This document shows positions 22,630-34,434 of a stretch of 64,000 nucleotides of DNA, piece by piece; within the stretch, counting starts at the first letter, position 1, and the number at the start of each line of letters is the position of its first letter. Under the pieces are notes generated by a model. It ran no database searches and was not told the DNA's origin. It was given only the letters and a program-made list of their open reading frames with translations. Source of the DNA: Coriolopsis trogii (Eukaryota > Basidiomycota > Agaricomycetes > Polyporales > Polyporaceae). Made by a program: the position numbers and the translations under genes. Where the stretch lies: NCBI GenBank assembly GCA_020543525.1, contig JAHYIO010000004.1:2046001-2110000 (forward strand). Reading direction: 5' to 3'.

Positions 22630-24426
22630 ATGCCTGAAAATCCTCTCAATAACCTTTGCAATGCATATGCCGAGCTCGTTCGCCGAGTCAATATATCACT
22701 TCGCACTCAGGTTGGAGACGAGCCTCGGCTCCGCGAAGTACGGTCCCAGGCGTTCTCACTACTGGCTGCTGCCTTGCAAGTACGTTGGGTAGCGAACATG
22801 CTAACAATCCACACATGCTCACACATATGTAGCATGCCAACGTCTTCCCTCCCGAAGAGCTGAACACTCTGTGCACCTCCATTCAGCGCATCGTCGAGGA
22901 TCTTGACGGCACTTGCACGCAATCACTTGACCCCCCTGATGGCCCTCCCCTACCCATTGTCCGAACTCAACATACCGGTGGGCGAGGCAGGCTATCAAAA
23001 CGCATTGACCCTATATTTCTGCAGTTTGCTCTCGAAATGCGTGGTCCTGCCCGGATTGCGCGGTACTTGGATTGTTCCGCCCGCACCATTCGACGCCGTG
23101 CCCTTGAGCTCGGACTGGTCCCGCCTGGCCCACCCGTCTTCTCGTCTTCCCACCAAGCCGATGGTTCGACTCTTCGTCAACATCGTACCGTCACGGTACC
23201 AGTATCCACTCTCACAGACGTGGAATTAGACGACATGATTCATCATATTCTGACTGTCTGTCCTGACTTTGGAAGGTCCATGGTTGCCGGCCACCTCCGA
23301 GCTCAAGGTCATCGCGTGCCTGACTCGCGCATTCGTATAGCGTACATACGCGTACATGGGGCCCCAGCTGCGTTCGGACAACGTCAAATAGTCAGGAAGA
23401 AGTATCAAGTACCCGGCCCCAATTTGCTGGTCCATCACGATGGTCAGCATGGTCAGTTCTCTCATTAGGCATATATCACCTTGTTGCTTGCTCATCATCA
23501 CTCAGGGCTCATCCGCTGGAAGCTCGTGAATCATACGTTCATTGATGGCTACTCCCGTTTTGTAACCGGCATGCGCATTCATACGAATAATCGCGCAGAC
23601 ACTGTTCTATCCCTCTTCCTAGAAACCACACGTCGGCACGGTGTACCCAGCCGAGTTCGTGGAGACCACGGCACAGAAAATCTGCGTGTAGCCCAATGGA
23701 TGGAGGAACACCGCGGGCTCAATCGAGGGTCATATATCTGGGGAAGGTGCGCACATGTAGTATGCACCACCGCCCGTTACTTCATCTAACCCCTTCTTCA
23801 GGAGCGTACACAATACGCGCATCGAGCGACTCTGGGTCGATGTCACCAACGGGTTTGGCGGGAAGTGGAAGGCTTTTTTCATTGAGCTCGAGCACGAGTG
23901 CGGTCTAGATGTAGACTCACCTGCCCATATCTGGTTGCTACATCACCTCTTCCTCGACGCTATCAACGAGGACGCTCAAGAATGGGTCGAGAGCTGGAAC
24001 GCCCATCGACTCCGCCTTCGTGGAGAGCCCACAGCCAGCCCTCGGGAGCTCTTCCTGTTTGGCATGGTCCGGCATGGTCCCCGGGGTCTTGATTTGGCCC
24101 CCACGCCTGCCACCAACGACAATGTGGACGATATTCAGTCGTTTGGCATCGACTGGGAAGCATTCCGCGATCCTGCCATTATGGAACACCATTATCACCA
24201 CAATCCTCCTCCTGCTCCTTCATCTGCCAACCCATTCCTCCCTACGAGTTCCCCCGACACACTGTCCCACGTCCCATGTGAGAGTCCTGGTTGCCCCTTG
24301 ACTCTAACGCAAGTTTCCGCACTCAATACCTACTTACGCTCTCAATGTGATGTCGACTCCCGCGATATGCACCTCCGCCGCTCACTTTGGTGCACGGCGC
24401 TCGAATTCTGTGTATCCCTCATGTGA
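22630..24426 (+). CDS. Integrase-core (DDE) protein, intact, 544 residues
   Basis: Four exons join in frame without any stop: 22,630-22,779, 22,833-23,451, 23,506-23,746 and 23,802-24,426, a total of 1,635 nt. The introns are 53-55 nt with GT-AG ends. The N-terminal helical part carries a helix-turn-helix-like stretch (ARYLDCSARTIRRRALELGL). The catalytic core follows. Candidate acids are the Asp of FIDGYSR, the Asp of GDHGTEN and the Glu of HNTRIERLW, the D,D,E pattern of retroviral-type integrases. Conserved family blocks LVHHDGQHG, RGSYIWGRS, PAHIWLLHHLFL and ELFLFGMVRHGPRG are all present. The C-terminus is Pro/Ser-rich. It is the only clearly intact gene of the 24 kb element, which makes it the best candidate for its transposase; that role is inference. 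Many Agaricomycete genomes carry such proteins in many copies. Confidence 0.85.
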
Positions 24427-24479
24427 TTCACCTCTGTATGCTACCTGTCCATTCTATTGCATGGCCATGGCAGCCTGGT

Positions 24480-24940
24480 GCCAGTGCCTTGACTCTTCTA
24501 ATGATATGAAATAATCACGCCCTTGGTCATAAGTTCGACCATTTGCGAGAACTCAGTAGACTTGAACAAGCGCGCACCCTCAAGTTGGCCGGCATTGGCC
24601 ACTCTGCAGCTGGTCTCTTCCTTTCCCGGTCCGACCACCATGACTACAATCCGGCACCTACGACAACGAGCTTCTTCCGCAATTGTCAGCTTAACCCTTT
24701 GCATGATCAGGAAATCGTCCAAGTCGTCAGCGGTTGGACACCTGATCCCCTTGCGCGGCCTCTGCGCCCTCAAGATAGTGCTTATACTGACATCTGTCTT
24801 CCCCCAGCATATGACGCATCCTTGATAAGCCGCGCATCTATAGACTCGGGCAACGACGGCAATCGCAGGACTCTCCTTGCCCTCAGGAAATCACCGTACG
24901 AACACCAGTCACGCCTACCGTCAACAGGAGGTTCAGCCGT
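24480..24940 (+). other. Possible small coding piece, unrecognised
   Basis: A plus-strand frame with FDHLRELSRLEQARTLKLAG and QEIVQVVSGWTPDPLARPLR runs 24,530-24,930 without a stop. It may be an exon of an unknown gene or chance. Nothing identifies it. Confidence 0.25.
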
Positions 24941-24955
24941 CGCGTGGCCAGCGAC

Positions 24956-25400
24956 CTACTTGGGGAACACATCCGACCAGCCCTTTCCCATACCGCCAGC
25001 CTCAACGCTCTGGAGGCAACGACCAGTTCCACCGCCGGTCACGCGGTTGGTGAGGCCGTGCGTGTTCTCGTGAGCGACGATATCGTTCTCGAGCGCACCG
25101 TCACACTGAGGGTTGGTGAGGTCCCACAGGAACATGCGCATCGCGCCACTCTGGCCATCGGGGGGGTGTGCTGAAGTCAGCATTGTCGATACCGGCCGAA
25201 GACTGGACGGAGATCATGACACGGTCGTTGCCCCTGCCGCCCTTGTTGAAGTTGTTGTTCTGGAAGTTGAACGCAGCCTCAGTGAAGCCGTAGCGGTATT
25301 GTATGTCGTGCACGCTGTTGACGACGTAGAAGGTGTTCACACGAGCAGCATGGACGTTGGGGGTGGTGGACTCTACGGCAGCAACTCGACAGTCTTGACC
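24956..25400 (-). pseudogene. Fungalysin (M36 metalloprotease) fragment with frameshift
   Basis: The minus strand reads NTFYVVNSVHDIQYRYGFTE, then FNFQNNNFNKGGRGNDRVM, SVQSSAGIDNADFSTPP, and, in the next frame, DGQSGAMRMFLWDLTNPQCD and LENDIVAHENTHGLTNRVTG. HENTHG is the HExxH zinc-binding motif of the secreted M36 peptidases (usually HEFTHG). The frame changes inside a run of seven G/C at about 25,160-25,167; one base fewer restores the frame. Only this central catalytic part (about 130 of some 600 residues) is present, with no signal peptide, so it is a captured or leftover fragment. Confidence 0.8.
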
Positions 25401-25831
25401 ACAACATGAACTTCTTAATAGATCCTCTTGGCTGAGTCACTGAGGCAAATCATCGTGAGTGTGAGCCATGGCAGCATTGAGGCAGCCCATGCGACGAGAA
25501 GAAGCCACCCCGACTTGATTTGGTACATCTGAAGCTTCTAGCTCAACTCTGTGGATGACGCGTACAGTCGAAGGAGGGCACCCTGGTGCAGGATGATATG
25601 TACTTCCCAGGCTCATCCGGAGACTTCGCGGTCCTTTCTATCGTGTCAGCCAGCCATCACTGAATGCTCACTCGGGCGGAGCAAACATCGTCGATATCAG
25701 TCCAGAGGATGTAGGAACTCACCGATCGTCGACGGTTCCTCAAGAAGCCAGGCCTCGTTCTGTCATGCTTCTCACCGAAAACGTCGTCAGTACAAATTGA
25801 AGTTCTGTTTCCGTCCCTACATACACATTGA
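25401..25831. other. No gene recognised
   Basis: Only short frames without family signatures are present between the fungalysin fragment and the next gene. Confidence 0.3.
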
Positions 25832-27743
25832 CTACATGCCTGTCATTGCTACATCTGACTTCCGCGAAAAACCATGACCGGTCATCACGGTCTGACATGA
25901 TTTATACAATTTTGTCGTCCCGATCTTCACCGCCTTACGAATGTTCGAGGGTGTTTCGAATGTCAGCTCTTCTTTCTTGGGTAGAGCGGTCGAACCCAGG
26001 AGGACGCTCAGAATCCCGTACAATTCATTCTCCTGGCTGCTTGCGGTCAGCAACCAGTCTTGCGGCTGGTCGAGCATCCATTCGTAGGTCCACTGCCAGT
26101 ACTCTACCCGCGAACGGAGGCCAATGAATGTCCCCGGGTGAACTCCGACGAAGGCCACCACGTCAAGCGCTTGGACGGTCACATTCCGACCGTCGTGAAC
26201 AACGTCAATGAAGGACCGTTCTCCTGGCTTGGTCCCTACGTGAAGCGTGCCCATGGCCTTGACAGCCAAGCGAATGCTTTTGAAGTCGATATATGCGTAC
26301 CCGTATGGGAGTGGCATCTCCTTCAAGGCCGATATTTCGTTCCGGAACCCAACCACTGCTGCCGAGTTGTCGAGATAATCATAGACGTCTTGATCCATCT
26401 CGACCCTCGTGCGGGCGAAATGAATGGGCACAGTACCGTGTGCGATGTGTCCCGGAGTCGGCGGGGCTACTTCGTGTGCCCGATTGTCTTCATGGTGGGC
26501 GTTGAGCCCGATAATGTTAGCTTTCGTATGCGAGATCCCTACAACACACTCACCTTCATGCCGGTCGACGTGCGCATTACCTGTTCCTGGTTCATTGACA
26601 TATGTGGCAGTATGGTCGGTTCCAGTGCACATAGCGGAAGCTGGATGGGCAACCGAGCAATCGGACTCAAAATTGAAGGTTTGATCATCGTGAGGCATGG
26701 CGCATTGACACACTCACCAGGCAACTGGACATTGTGAAAGTTTGCTGTGGAAGTCTCCCCCACCGAGTCTTGTGCTAACCCCCCCGGGTCGAGATGCCCG
26801 ACTTTAGCGGGACTCCCATCTGCCATGTCGGTCGCAGGGTGGACGTGTAAGACTCATATTATACGACGCAACAGTCCTCTGCACTCACCTTCCTCCAGGC
26901 CCTGGAACTCCGCCATGCCTTCGAGCTCGCCCCATCGGACCCATTCCCCAGTAGACGGGGTGGGGCTGGGAGCGCGTGGAGGGTAAGTCGAACTATTGGC
27001 GAGCACCTCGTGACTGTTAGGCAAGTCCCGATCCAACGTCTCGCGGAACAACATGTGGTTACGAGTTGGAAGACGGAATCCGAAAATGCTGTCCGAGTCT
27101 TTTATGCAGCCGTCGTCGGGCTCGGCACCTGCCATCTCCGTGCCCAGGGGTGCAATTGTATCAATGCTGGCTGCAAAACCCTCGCGACATTAGCACATAA
27201 ATGGGATCTTTATCGACACAGCTGCTCACCCTCTGGCAGTTCTTCATCCACCATAAGTCCTTCGTCGCCTGGGCCACAGACACCATAATGCTCGTCTTCA
27301 TCTGGTGCAGCCTCAGCTTCCAGCCCGCGCTCCGATAGCAAGTCGACTTGATCATTCACTTCTCCTTGGTGGGCGGTATATGCGCCTACATGTGAGCCCA
27401 GGACGTTGATGAGCCTGAGAGTGATAACACCACTGACCATGTGCGGAAACTCCGTTTAAACCCCGTCCCTCCGAAACCTTGTCTGAACTTGCTGCCTCGG
27501 AACCGTCTGTCTGGACTACTCCAGGACTTGAGCCCTCATGTGCATTGCGTATGATTGCACGTCGTGCAGCACGTTCCGCTCGAGTCCTGGGAGGTGACAT
27601 CTCCACTGCAACCAATACATGTTACCTCTATGCATATACCAAGACTGAGCCCTGGTGGGAGACGTACTGCGTTTGCCTCCCCGGCCTGGTCTGATGTTGG
27701 AAGGCGATGCTCCACTCTCTTTCGTCCGCTCTGCTGCAATCAT
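25832..27743 (-). CDS. Unrecognised multi-exon protein
   Basis: A minus-strand frame of 293 codons (26,713-25,832) contains LNAHHEDNRAHEVAPPTPG, VYDYLDNSAAVVGFRNEISA, MPLPYGYAYIDFKSIRLAVK, VVAFVGVHPGTFIGLRSRVE and WQWTYEWMLDQPQDWLLTAS. Upstream, short frames separated by probable introns (27,615-27,352; 27,440-27,230; 27,135-26,880; 26,826-26,720) are acidic and Gly/Pro-rich and look like earlier exons, for example EWVRWGELEGMAEFQGLEEG. I do not recognise the family. The composition suggests a soluble globular domain preceded by an acidic, low-complexity region. It may be a specific component of the 24 kb element. Confidence 0.45.
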
Positions 27744-29100
27744 TGCAGCAAGCCCCTTTTCAGCCTGCGGGTGCCAGTGCCGGCTGACCTGTTGCGACAG
27801 AACCAGCGTGCGTCGCCGTCGTATGAGCAGGAAAGCTCTGTGGTCTTGATGAAGGGCAGAAGAATATTGCTGGCCAGATCAAAGAGGTATACGTCGGGCT
27901 AGTGCGCAATGAGTAGCGAGGAGCTCGAAAAACATAGTCCGATCACTACCCATATATGGTAGCCACCCATCGCAGCGACCGTCAGCCGCCACCACTCCAA
28001 TCTTCACAACTCACTTCACTCGTCGGTCAGACCATGTGCATGGCAGGAATGTTGAAGAAAAGTACACTGAAAGACACATGAGTAGCATGCCTAGACGGAG
28101 TCGACTCCGGCTATGTGGGGTATCGAACAACATGTCTGCGTACAGTACATCTTTTGGTCTCGTAACATGGGCCTCACCATCGCCGTGCGCTCGTCGAGGA
28201 GTCTTCGATGCCATACCAATTTGCGGGCGCGCTCTTAGTGAGCGTGCACCCCCCATCGCGGCGTTCTCGTCCTAACCTGGTCGCAGTCCAAGTCGACCAG
28301 ACGCATCGTGTTCTCTACCGCCATCTTCTTCCGGTCGAAAGACGCAGAGAAGCCGAATGTTAGACATCCGCTGTCATGGATCCATTGCTCGGGGTAAGAG
28401 CGTGGGTCAATACCACTCAGTTGCCTACACATGGGAGCTGACAGCACCTTAGGGAGAACATGAGAGAGACACAGAGACGCGTCAGAGTTCCCCAGTCGAC
28501 AGTCGAGAATGTGTAGGAGAAGGTGTGCCTTGAGGTTAATGATTGGTATATGAGCTTCATCTGGTCAGTCGAACATCTGAGGTTGACATATCGGAGGTAG
28601 TACGGGGCCGTTATAGAGCTCGAGCTTGACCCCCCGCTCTGGCATGTACTTCTTCAGCCTGTACCGGTATCCATTCGTCCCGAAGAGCTTGAGCATGAAC
28701 AGACCCGTGATGTCTAGACCCAGTCAACTGACGAGCCAAGTATCCGAGTACGTTGAATGTTGATACCAACCCACAGGCAGTGACAAGCAAGAGCGTGACT
28801 GAGGCTCTGTCGCGTCTCGTAGACTTCATCGAGATGCGAGTTGACCATGACACAGTGAGAGGGTTGCAGCGTCAAATCGCTGCGTTGGTAATTCCTCCAC
28901 GAAGACGAGTTTGTGCGACCGAAAGGTGAAACCCGCGCCTATTGAGGTGATAGCTCATACCTCATCAGATGAAGGAAGGCAAGTCCGTCGACATATGCAT
29001 GGCATACTTAGCTTGGTGGGGTCTCGAACATGGGCGCCTACGTATGGTCGGTCCGGGTCGCCGTGTTGGACACTTCCACAATTGAGTGCCCGCTAGTCGC
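27744..29100 (-). other. Fragments of an unrecognised minus-strand gene
   Basis: A frame at about 28,735-28,590 encodes ITGLFMLKLFGTNGYRYRLK and GVKLELYNGPVLPPICQPQM, and one at 28,447-28,290 encodes GIDPRSYPEQWIHDSGCLTF and MAVENTMRLVDLDCDQ. They look like exons, but they lie in different frames and I cannot name the family. The remainder of the stretch shows nothing. Confidence 0.3.
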
Positions 29101-29499
29101 TAGCCTACCGCCATTCTTTCTCGCCCGTCCACCTCCATGTCTAGCAAGAATAAACTATCAATGCAGAAGCATATATGCACCTCAAGGGTGCTCGCTTGCG
29201 CCTTTCAGGGTCTGCCTCCCTGCGCGGTGTGTGCCGGTGTCTCTGCCTTCCATCGCACAGGATGCCGGTTCAGAGGTACTACAACTCATCACCTCGAATT
29301 CAGATGCTTACGCATTCCGCAGGTGTGAGAACAGCATCGAAAAGCGACCCTGCTGTCATTGAATATCAGTTTGCCGCCTCAAAGGCAGGTCGCCCCTCAT
29401 GGCCGCTCCTTGCTCGCCAACCAACGAACCAGGAGATCAGGGCCAACCAGGTCTCGATGTCACATATACTGCCTAGGTACATTGAGTGCTGACATTGTC

Positions 29500-32063
29500 A
29501 TAGGTACTCTGCACGACGTCTCTGTTGCCGCGATTTCAAGCGGAGCTATGTCATATCACTGAAAATGGCAAGCCTTTGTTTCGTCCCTCCCAGCCAGATG
29601 CCACGGACCTATGCGGTGAGGCCTGTGCGAACGCTTGTGAACGTCAACGCTGACGACCGCCTAAGATATATGTCGCAGCGACCTCCAATTTGAGGCATAG
29701 TTTTGCCGTCATTGCGGTCTTGACTTTTGTGCAAGCTGTGTGGACGAAATTGCAGTTGGTAACAAGCAGACTGCAAGTATGGCGAACCCGGTGTTGGTGC
29801 ATGAAGGCGCCTCTTGTGTACACACGAAGCAGCTGCATACAAAGAGTGCGCTGACGCCCATGACTCGTTTCACGGAAGAGTATGTCGTGCGGACAATCAA
29901 GCATATGGAAGCCTTGATATTCGCGGATCTGTCGTCAGTTTGCATCATGGCCTATCTCGTTTGAACTGCTGACAACGCGGTCTCACAGCGTGCCGTTGGC
30001 CACCGGCTTTCCGGTAGCAGGAGTTAGAGCTTCCAACGCATCCGTGCCTAGGTACCCGGCTGGCCATACGTCTAAGGAAGCTCTCCGCGACAACTTAGCA
30101 GCGGGAGTGCCTATGGTTCTCCAGCGTGCGGGCACACGGTTGCAGGGCAAGTGGTCACCTGAAGACTTCATGCAGGCCGCGGGTACCAAAGAGGTCGCAT
30201 GTGTCGACTGCCGTCTACCCAATCACGACTCAGAGATCATCACAATGGGCGCTTCACGGTTTGTGAAGCTGCTTGAAGAGGACAGCAAAGGGGCCACGAC
30301 ACCTTTGAAAGTCAAGGTAAATGGTCTTATCCTCATTATTTGTATGATTTCTGACGCCTCATTCATTTAGGACTGGCCGACGGACAAACACTTCAAAGAT
30401 CAATGTCCGCGCCTCTATGAAGCGTACCAGCGCAGTCTGCGTGGCGAGTGCGAAGACATTGCGCGAGTCGACGGTGTCTTCAATTTAGCTGCGTATTGGC
30501 CTGTTAGTAGCAGTGCACCTGACCTGGGTATGTCTCTCACGTCTATGGCACGTTAGCTAGTGTGATAACTGTGATTCCTTCCAAACAGGACCAAAGGTAT
30601 ACATGGCTATGGCCAATACACCCGATAACGGAGGAACGACTCGCCTCCATCTCGACATTACTCATGCCGTCAACTTAATGGTTTGGGTCGGCACCAAGGA
30701 GCTACCAGGTGCGACCTGGCATGTGTATGCTCGTGAGCATGTCCCAGCTCTGTGGACCGCCCTGCGAGCTCGGTTCAATGTGCCGGTGAACGTTGATCCT
30801 ATCCATATACAGGCCTACTTCCTCACACAGGACGTCATTGTGGAGATAGAGGCGAGTCATGGAATCGCCCCGTGGACAATCGAGCAGTCTGTGGGCGAAC
30901 TGGTCTTCATTCCGGCTGGATGTCCTCACCAGGTGATGTACTCTCAGTGTATTCCAGGCTGATAGTGTACTGAATAGCTTTGGGGTTCAATCTGGTTCCG
31001 CCAGGTGTGCAACCGCCAGCCTGCGATTAAGATTGCTTCCGACTTTCTGCACGGGGCAGCTCTTCAGACGACTGCAGTTCTCAGCAGGGAGTTATGCAGG
31101 CATCGCTTTACATCTGGCAAGCAAGATTTGCTCCGACTCGAGACAACGTTGGTGTATGCCTGGGAACACTCTGCGGACTTGCTTGAACAACCTCCAATTG
31201 CCCCTTCTCTGTCAGAGCAGAGTAATGGCTCCTATGGCGACAGCTCCCTCTCACTTGGATCACGATCGCATACAGCAACACCGCAGCGAGACGCGGAGCA
31301 CGGTGGCACTGACCGCATGGATGACACGTCATTGGTCCAATCGCCCCAGCTCGGACCGTCCAGCGATCCATTGCAAGTTACAGCGACAGTCCGTCGTCAG
31401 GCATCCAATGGGGCAGGCATCATGCCAGGCGCATCACAGGCAGGTGCAGCATTGCTGCCGCGGCGGGCCTGGGTCCATGCCGTACGAGTTTCCGCCCTTT
31501 GTCTTGGTCTAATCCTCAGCTGACTAATCGCCATAGAGCCAAGGCCCTCCTCTTCACCCGACGAAGGGGTCAGAGCAGGAACAATATGACTCTGGCAAAC
31601 CGGCTTCCGGAGAACCCCGTGCGTACACCGCTCAAGAACTGGATACTCTGCCGCCACTAGGAAATGATATGATCCCACCGAGAATGACAGATGGACATTG
31701 GTCGTCAACTCTGCCCGCACACCCAGACTGGGTTTTCAGAGTGAGTGTTCCCGTTATGCAATTGCTACGATTTTCTATGCTGACATTGATCTCGCGTAGT
31801 CAGCTCATAGTATACGTGGTGTCGGCTCCAGTGAGGAGATTTCTCAGATGCGTAATGCCGCCAGACGTGAAAGGTCGGCGAAAGTGCCAGAAGCACCTAT
31901 GATGAGAGCCACGTCGCAGGCAATGAAGCTACCGTCCGACTTCCAAACAATCAATATGCGGAATAGTGTTCAAGCCTCCAAGAACCCTCTACATCAGTTT
32001 TGCTGCCCAGTTCCCGATTGCACAAAGAACTGCAATCGGAAAGGTATTACGGATCATTTGTAA
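29500..32063 (+). pseudogene. KDM3-like JmjC domain protein (probable histone demethylase)
   Basis: Exons on the plus strand encode a Cys-rich zinc finger (FCRHCGLDFCASC, about 29,700-29,745), a linker, and then the JHDM2/KDM3-type region: WSPEDFMQ, LKVK|DWPTDKHFKDQCPRLYEAY, FNLAAYW, GTTRLHLDITHAVNLMVWVG and ELVFIPAGCPHQV. HLD and the distal His of CPHQV are the Fe(II)-binding triad, so this part looks competent. After an intron, QPAIKIASDFLHGAALQTTA matches the helix after the JmjC barrel. A Ser/Gln-rich tail and a CCPVPDCTKNCNR finger (near 32,010-32,045) may belong to the same gene. A TAG directly before FCRHC sits where CAG would be read, so the 5' half may be broken. Such enzymes act on chromatin; why one rides in a transposon is unknown. 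Confidence 0.65.
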
Positions 32064-33460
32064 GATATCTGGGATTGTACGAGCTCGGTGCACACACTGG
32101 CTAGAGTATGGTAGGACGTCGGTGCACCCCAGTCTATACCATCCCACGGCAGAGGAGCCGGCGACTCTCAAGCCACTATACAGTCACGACGTCAGCGATG
32201 AAGCGTTCTGGGTCGGAGTCCAGAAGCTCTTCCAGAGGTCACCGAAGGAGGTGCAGCATATGGGCATTGATTATAGGAAGTATCGACAGGGACCGGCTTG
32301 AACGCTTAGGAGAAAGTCTGTCAGTTAATATAACAATATCACTTTTACCTCAGGTGACAGGGTTCTCTCCATGAAACACGCAAACGGTAGGGGCACAGCG
32401 TTTGGCGCGTCCGAACATTTCCTCCGCACTGGCAGGCATCGCGGTTGAGGGGTGACGGGGCTGTCGATGAGAGCAGTCAATACATGGCGTCTACGTACGC
32501 ACGTCGCACATGCCTAACCATTACCCACTGAAGCCTCCGCAGTGATGAACGATCCATTGTCCCTCGACTGCTCCATCGCCTTCAGCAGCTGATGCTCTCA
32601 CCTCGCAGGTATAATCGGGAGTTTCTGACTGATCCAAAACCCAAAGCCGGATTCGAGGCCACAATGACAATATGCGAGACGTTGAAAGAGACTGAACTAG
32701 AGCGGAACACGTACTCTGCATGGCATAAATATCGTGATTCGCTCCCGAACTCCCACAACGCTCGTCAGAGGAAAATCCGAGGAGACTCCAGCCCTCATGT
32801 GTCCCGACTACAGAAGCGCTACATCAAAGGAAGTCAAGTCCATCGGACACACTATTTGCAAAGCGACATGATCAGGTAGGGGGAAACTGGCCACTCGATG
32901 CTGGAGACGCGGAAAGGGTCTGACATCCGGAGTCTCCCCGACATGCATCAATGGTAACTTGCACACAACCCTCTAGAATGAGAGAATGAGATGAGGCTGA
33001 GCTCGAGCGCGTGACATTTCAGTCGCGGGCGACTATCCCGTTCATGGCACAGGTTGCGGGTGTCGGCGGGTCATCGCAGCCGGACCGCAGTGGAAGGATG
33101 TGTGCAGGTGGCAAATCACCGCGACGTGTTCACAGACCTCCGAGGGTAGATGAGAGAGAGCCTGGGCACTGAATGAGTACCAGACGTCAGCGAGTGGAAT
33201 AGCAAGTGCGGCACAGCAGAGGACGAGGAGGAAGGTAGATTCGGCCACCTCTATATATGACATACAGGCGGCGCTACAGAGACAACTAGCCTAATGCTTA
33301 CAATGCGAGAGCACGGATTCAATTAGAATCAAGGTACCAGGCCACAGCCATTGAGTACGTATTGGGACACCCAGGCGATGAGCCGCTCATCGCTGAGCGC
33401 TGAGCGCTGAGATTTCGAACTGCCAGCACGCCTTTCTAAATTCCGTACTGTCCTCCACCC
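32064..33460. other. Open frames without recognisable family
   Basis: Plus-strand frames with PLYSHDVSDEAFWVGVQKLF (about 32,180-32,240) and AGFEATMTICETLKETELER (about 32,645-32,705) have coding-like composition and may be later exons of the gene at 29,500. From 32,880 to 33,460 I see nothing. Confidence 0.3.
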
Positions 33461-33469
33461 TCCTGATCC

Positions 33470-33890
33470 TCCGTCCTGCATCCCTTATGCTGGAAGCGCT
33501 CTCTTGACCTCCTCCCTGCACCTTTCCCTCCTACACTGTGAGCATCCGCCACGCCGGAAGCGCACCCTTTACCTCCGTTCTGCACCTTTCCATCCTAGAC
33601 TTTGAGCATCCGCTACGCCGGAAGCGCAATTCTTTACCTCCATCCTCAACCTTCCCATCCTCGACTTTGAGCATCTGCCACACCGGAAGCGCACCCTTTA
33701 CCTCCATTCTGCACCTTTCCATCCTAGACTTTGAGCATCCGCTACGCCGGAAGCGCAATCCATTACCTCCATCTTCAACCTTCCCATCCTACACTTTGAG
33801 CATCCGCTACGCCGGAAGCGCATTCCCACTCTACAGTCCAGAAGTCGAGTAATTCACTACCCCGGAAGCCCACTCGTACAATACTTCGCG
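33470..33890. repeat. Minisatellite, 64/65 bp monomers in 129 bp pairs
   Basis: GAGCATCYGCYACRCCGGAA begins at 33,540, 33,604, 33,669, 33,733 and 33,798, giving periods of 64, 65, 64 and 65. Alternate monomers are more alike than neighbours, so the real unit is a 129 bp (43-codon) dimer. Degenerate monomers flank the array on both sides. It leaves both strands open, but the frames are not genes. Confidence 0.85.
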
Positions 33891-34434
33891 CCGTCAAGAG
33901 AGGAAGCATTGGCTAACATTCGGTGAGTCATGTCGTTCTGCCATACTTTGGCAAGGCATTCATCTCACCCGGCGTAGGATTACTGCTTGTACAACTCAGA
34001 ACGCATGACGAAGGGCAGAACGCGTCGCACGGTGCTCACGCCCAATTCCTTCTTACGTCCCTTGGCTTCGAGAAGCTCAACGCCCTCCGCCTTCGCAAGT
34101 GCGCTGCAAGGCAGGCTCCCCGATCGCAGAGCCGTCCCCGGAAGCGTGAATGGAAGGTTCGCCCGCCAGAATCAAGAAATTTCAAGTCTTGCTTACTCAG
34201 AACAGCCGTACTCGTCTTCCCACTATCACCTCTCGCCCGTTGCACACAGCGAGCTCGCTGTGGTATCCATTGCATGTATTCGCAGAGTCAGACGGGAAGG
34301 CAAGCCTCAGGTCGCTTAGCTCACGCTGGTACGTCTCAGTCACTGTCAGCGTGTTCTCTTCCCCCATCTTTTCTCACATCGTCTGGCTGGTTCAGCTTGA
34401 ATCATCTTCAGTTCTTGTCGTCTTCTCTCTACCA

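Noticed and set aside
33531..33852. Repetitive proteins on both strands
   Set aside because: They are by-products of a minisatellite with a codon-multiple unit.
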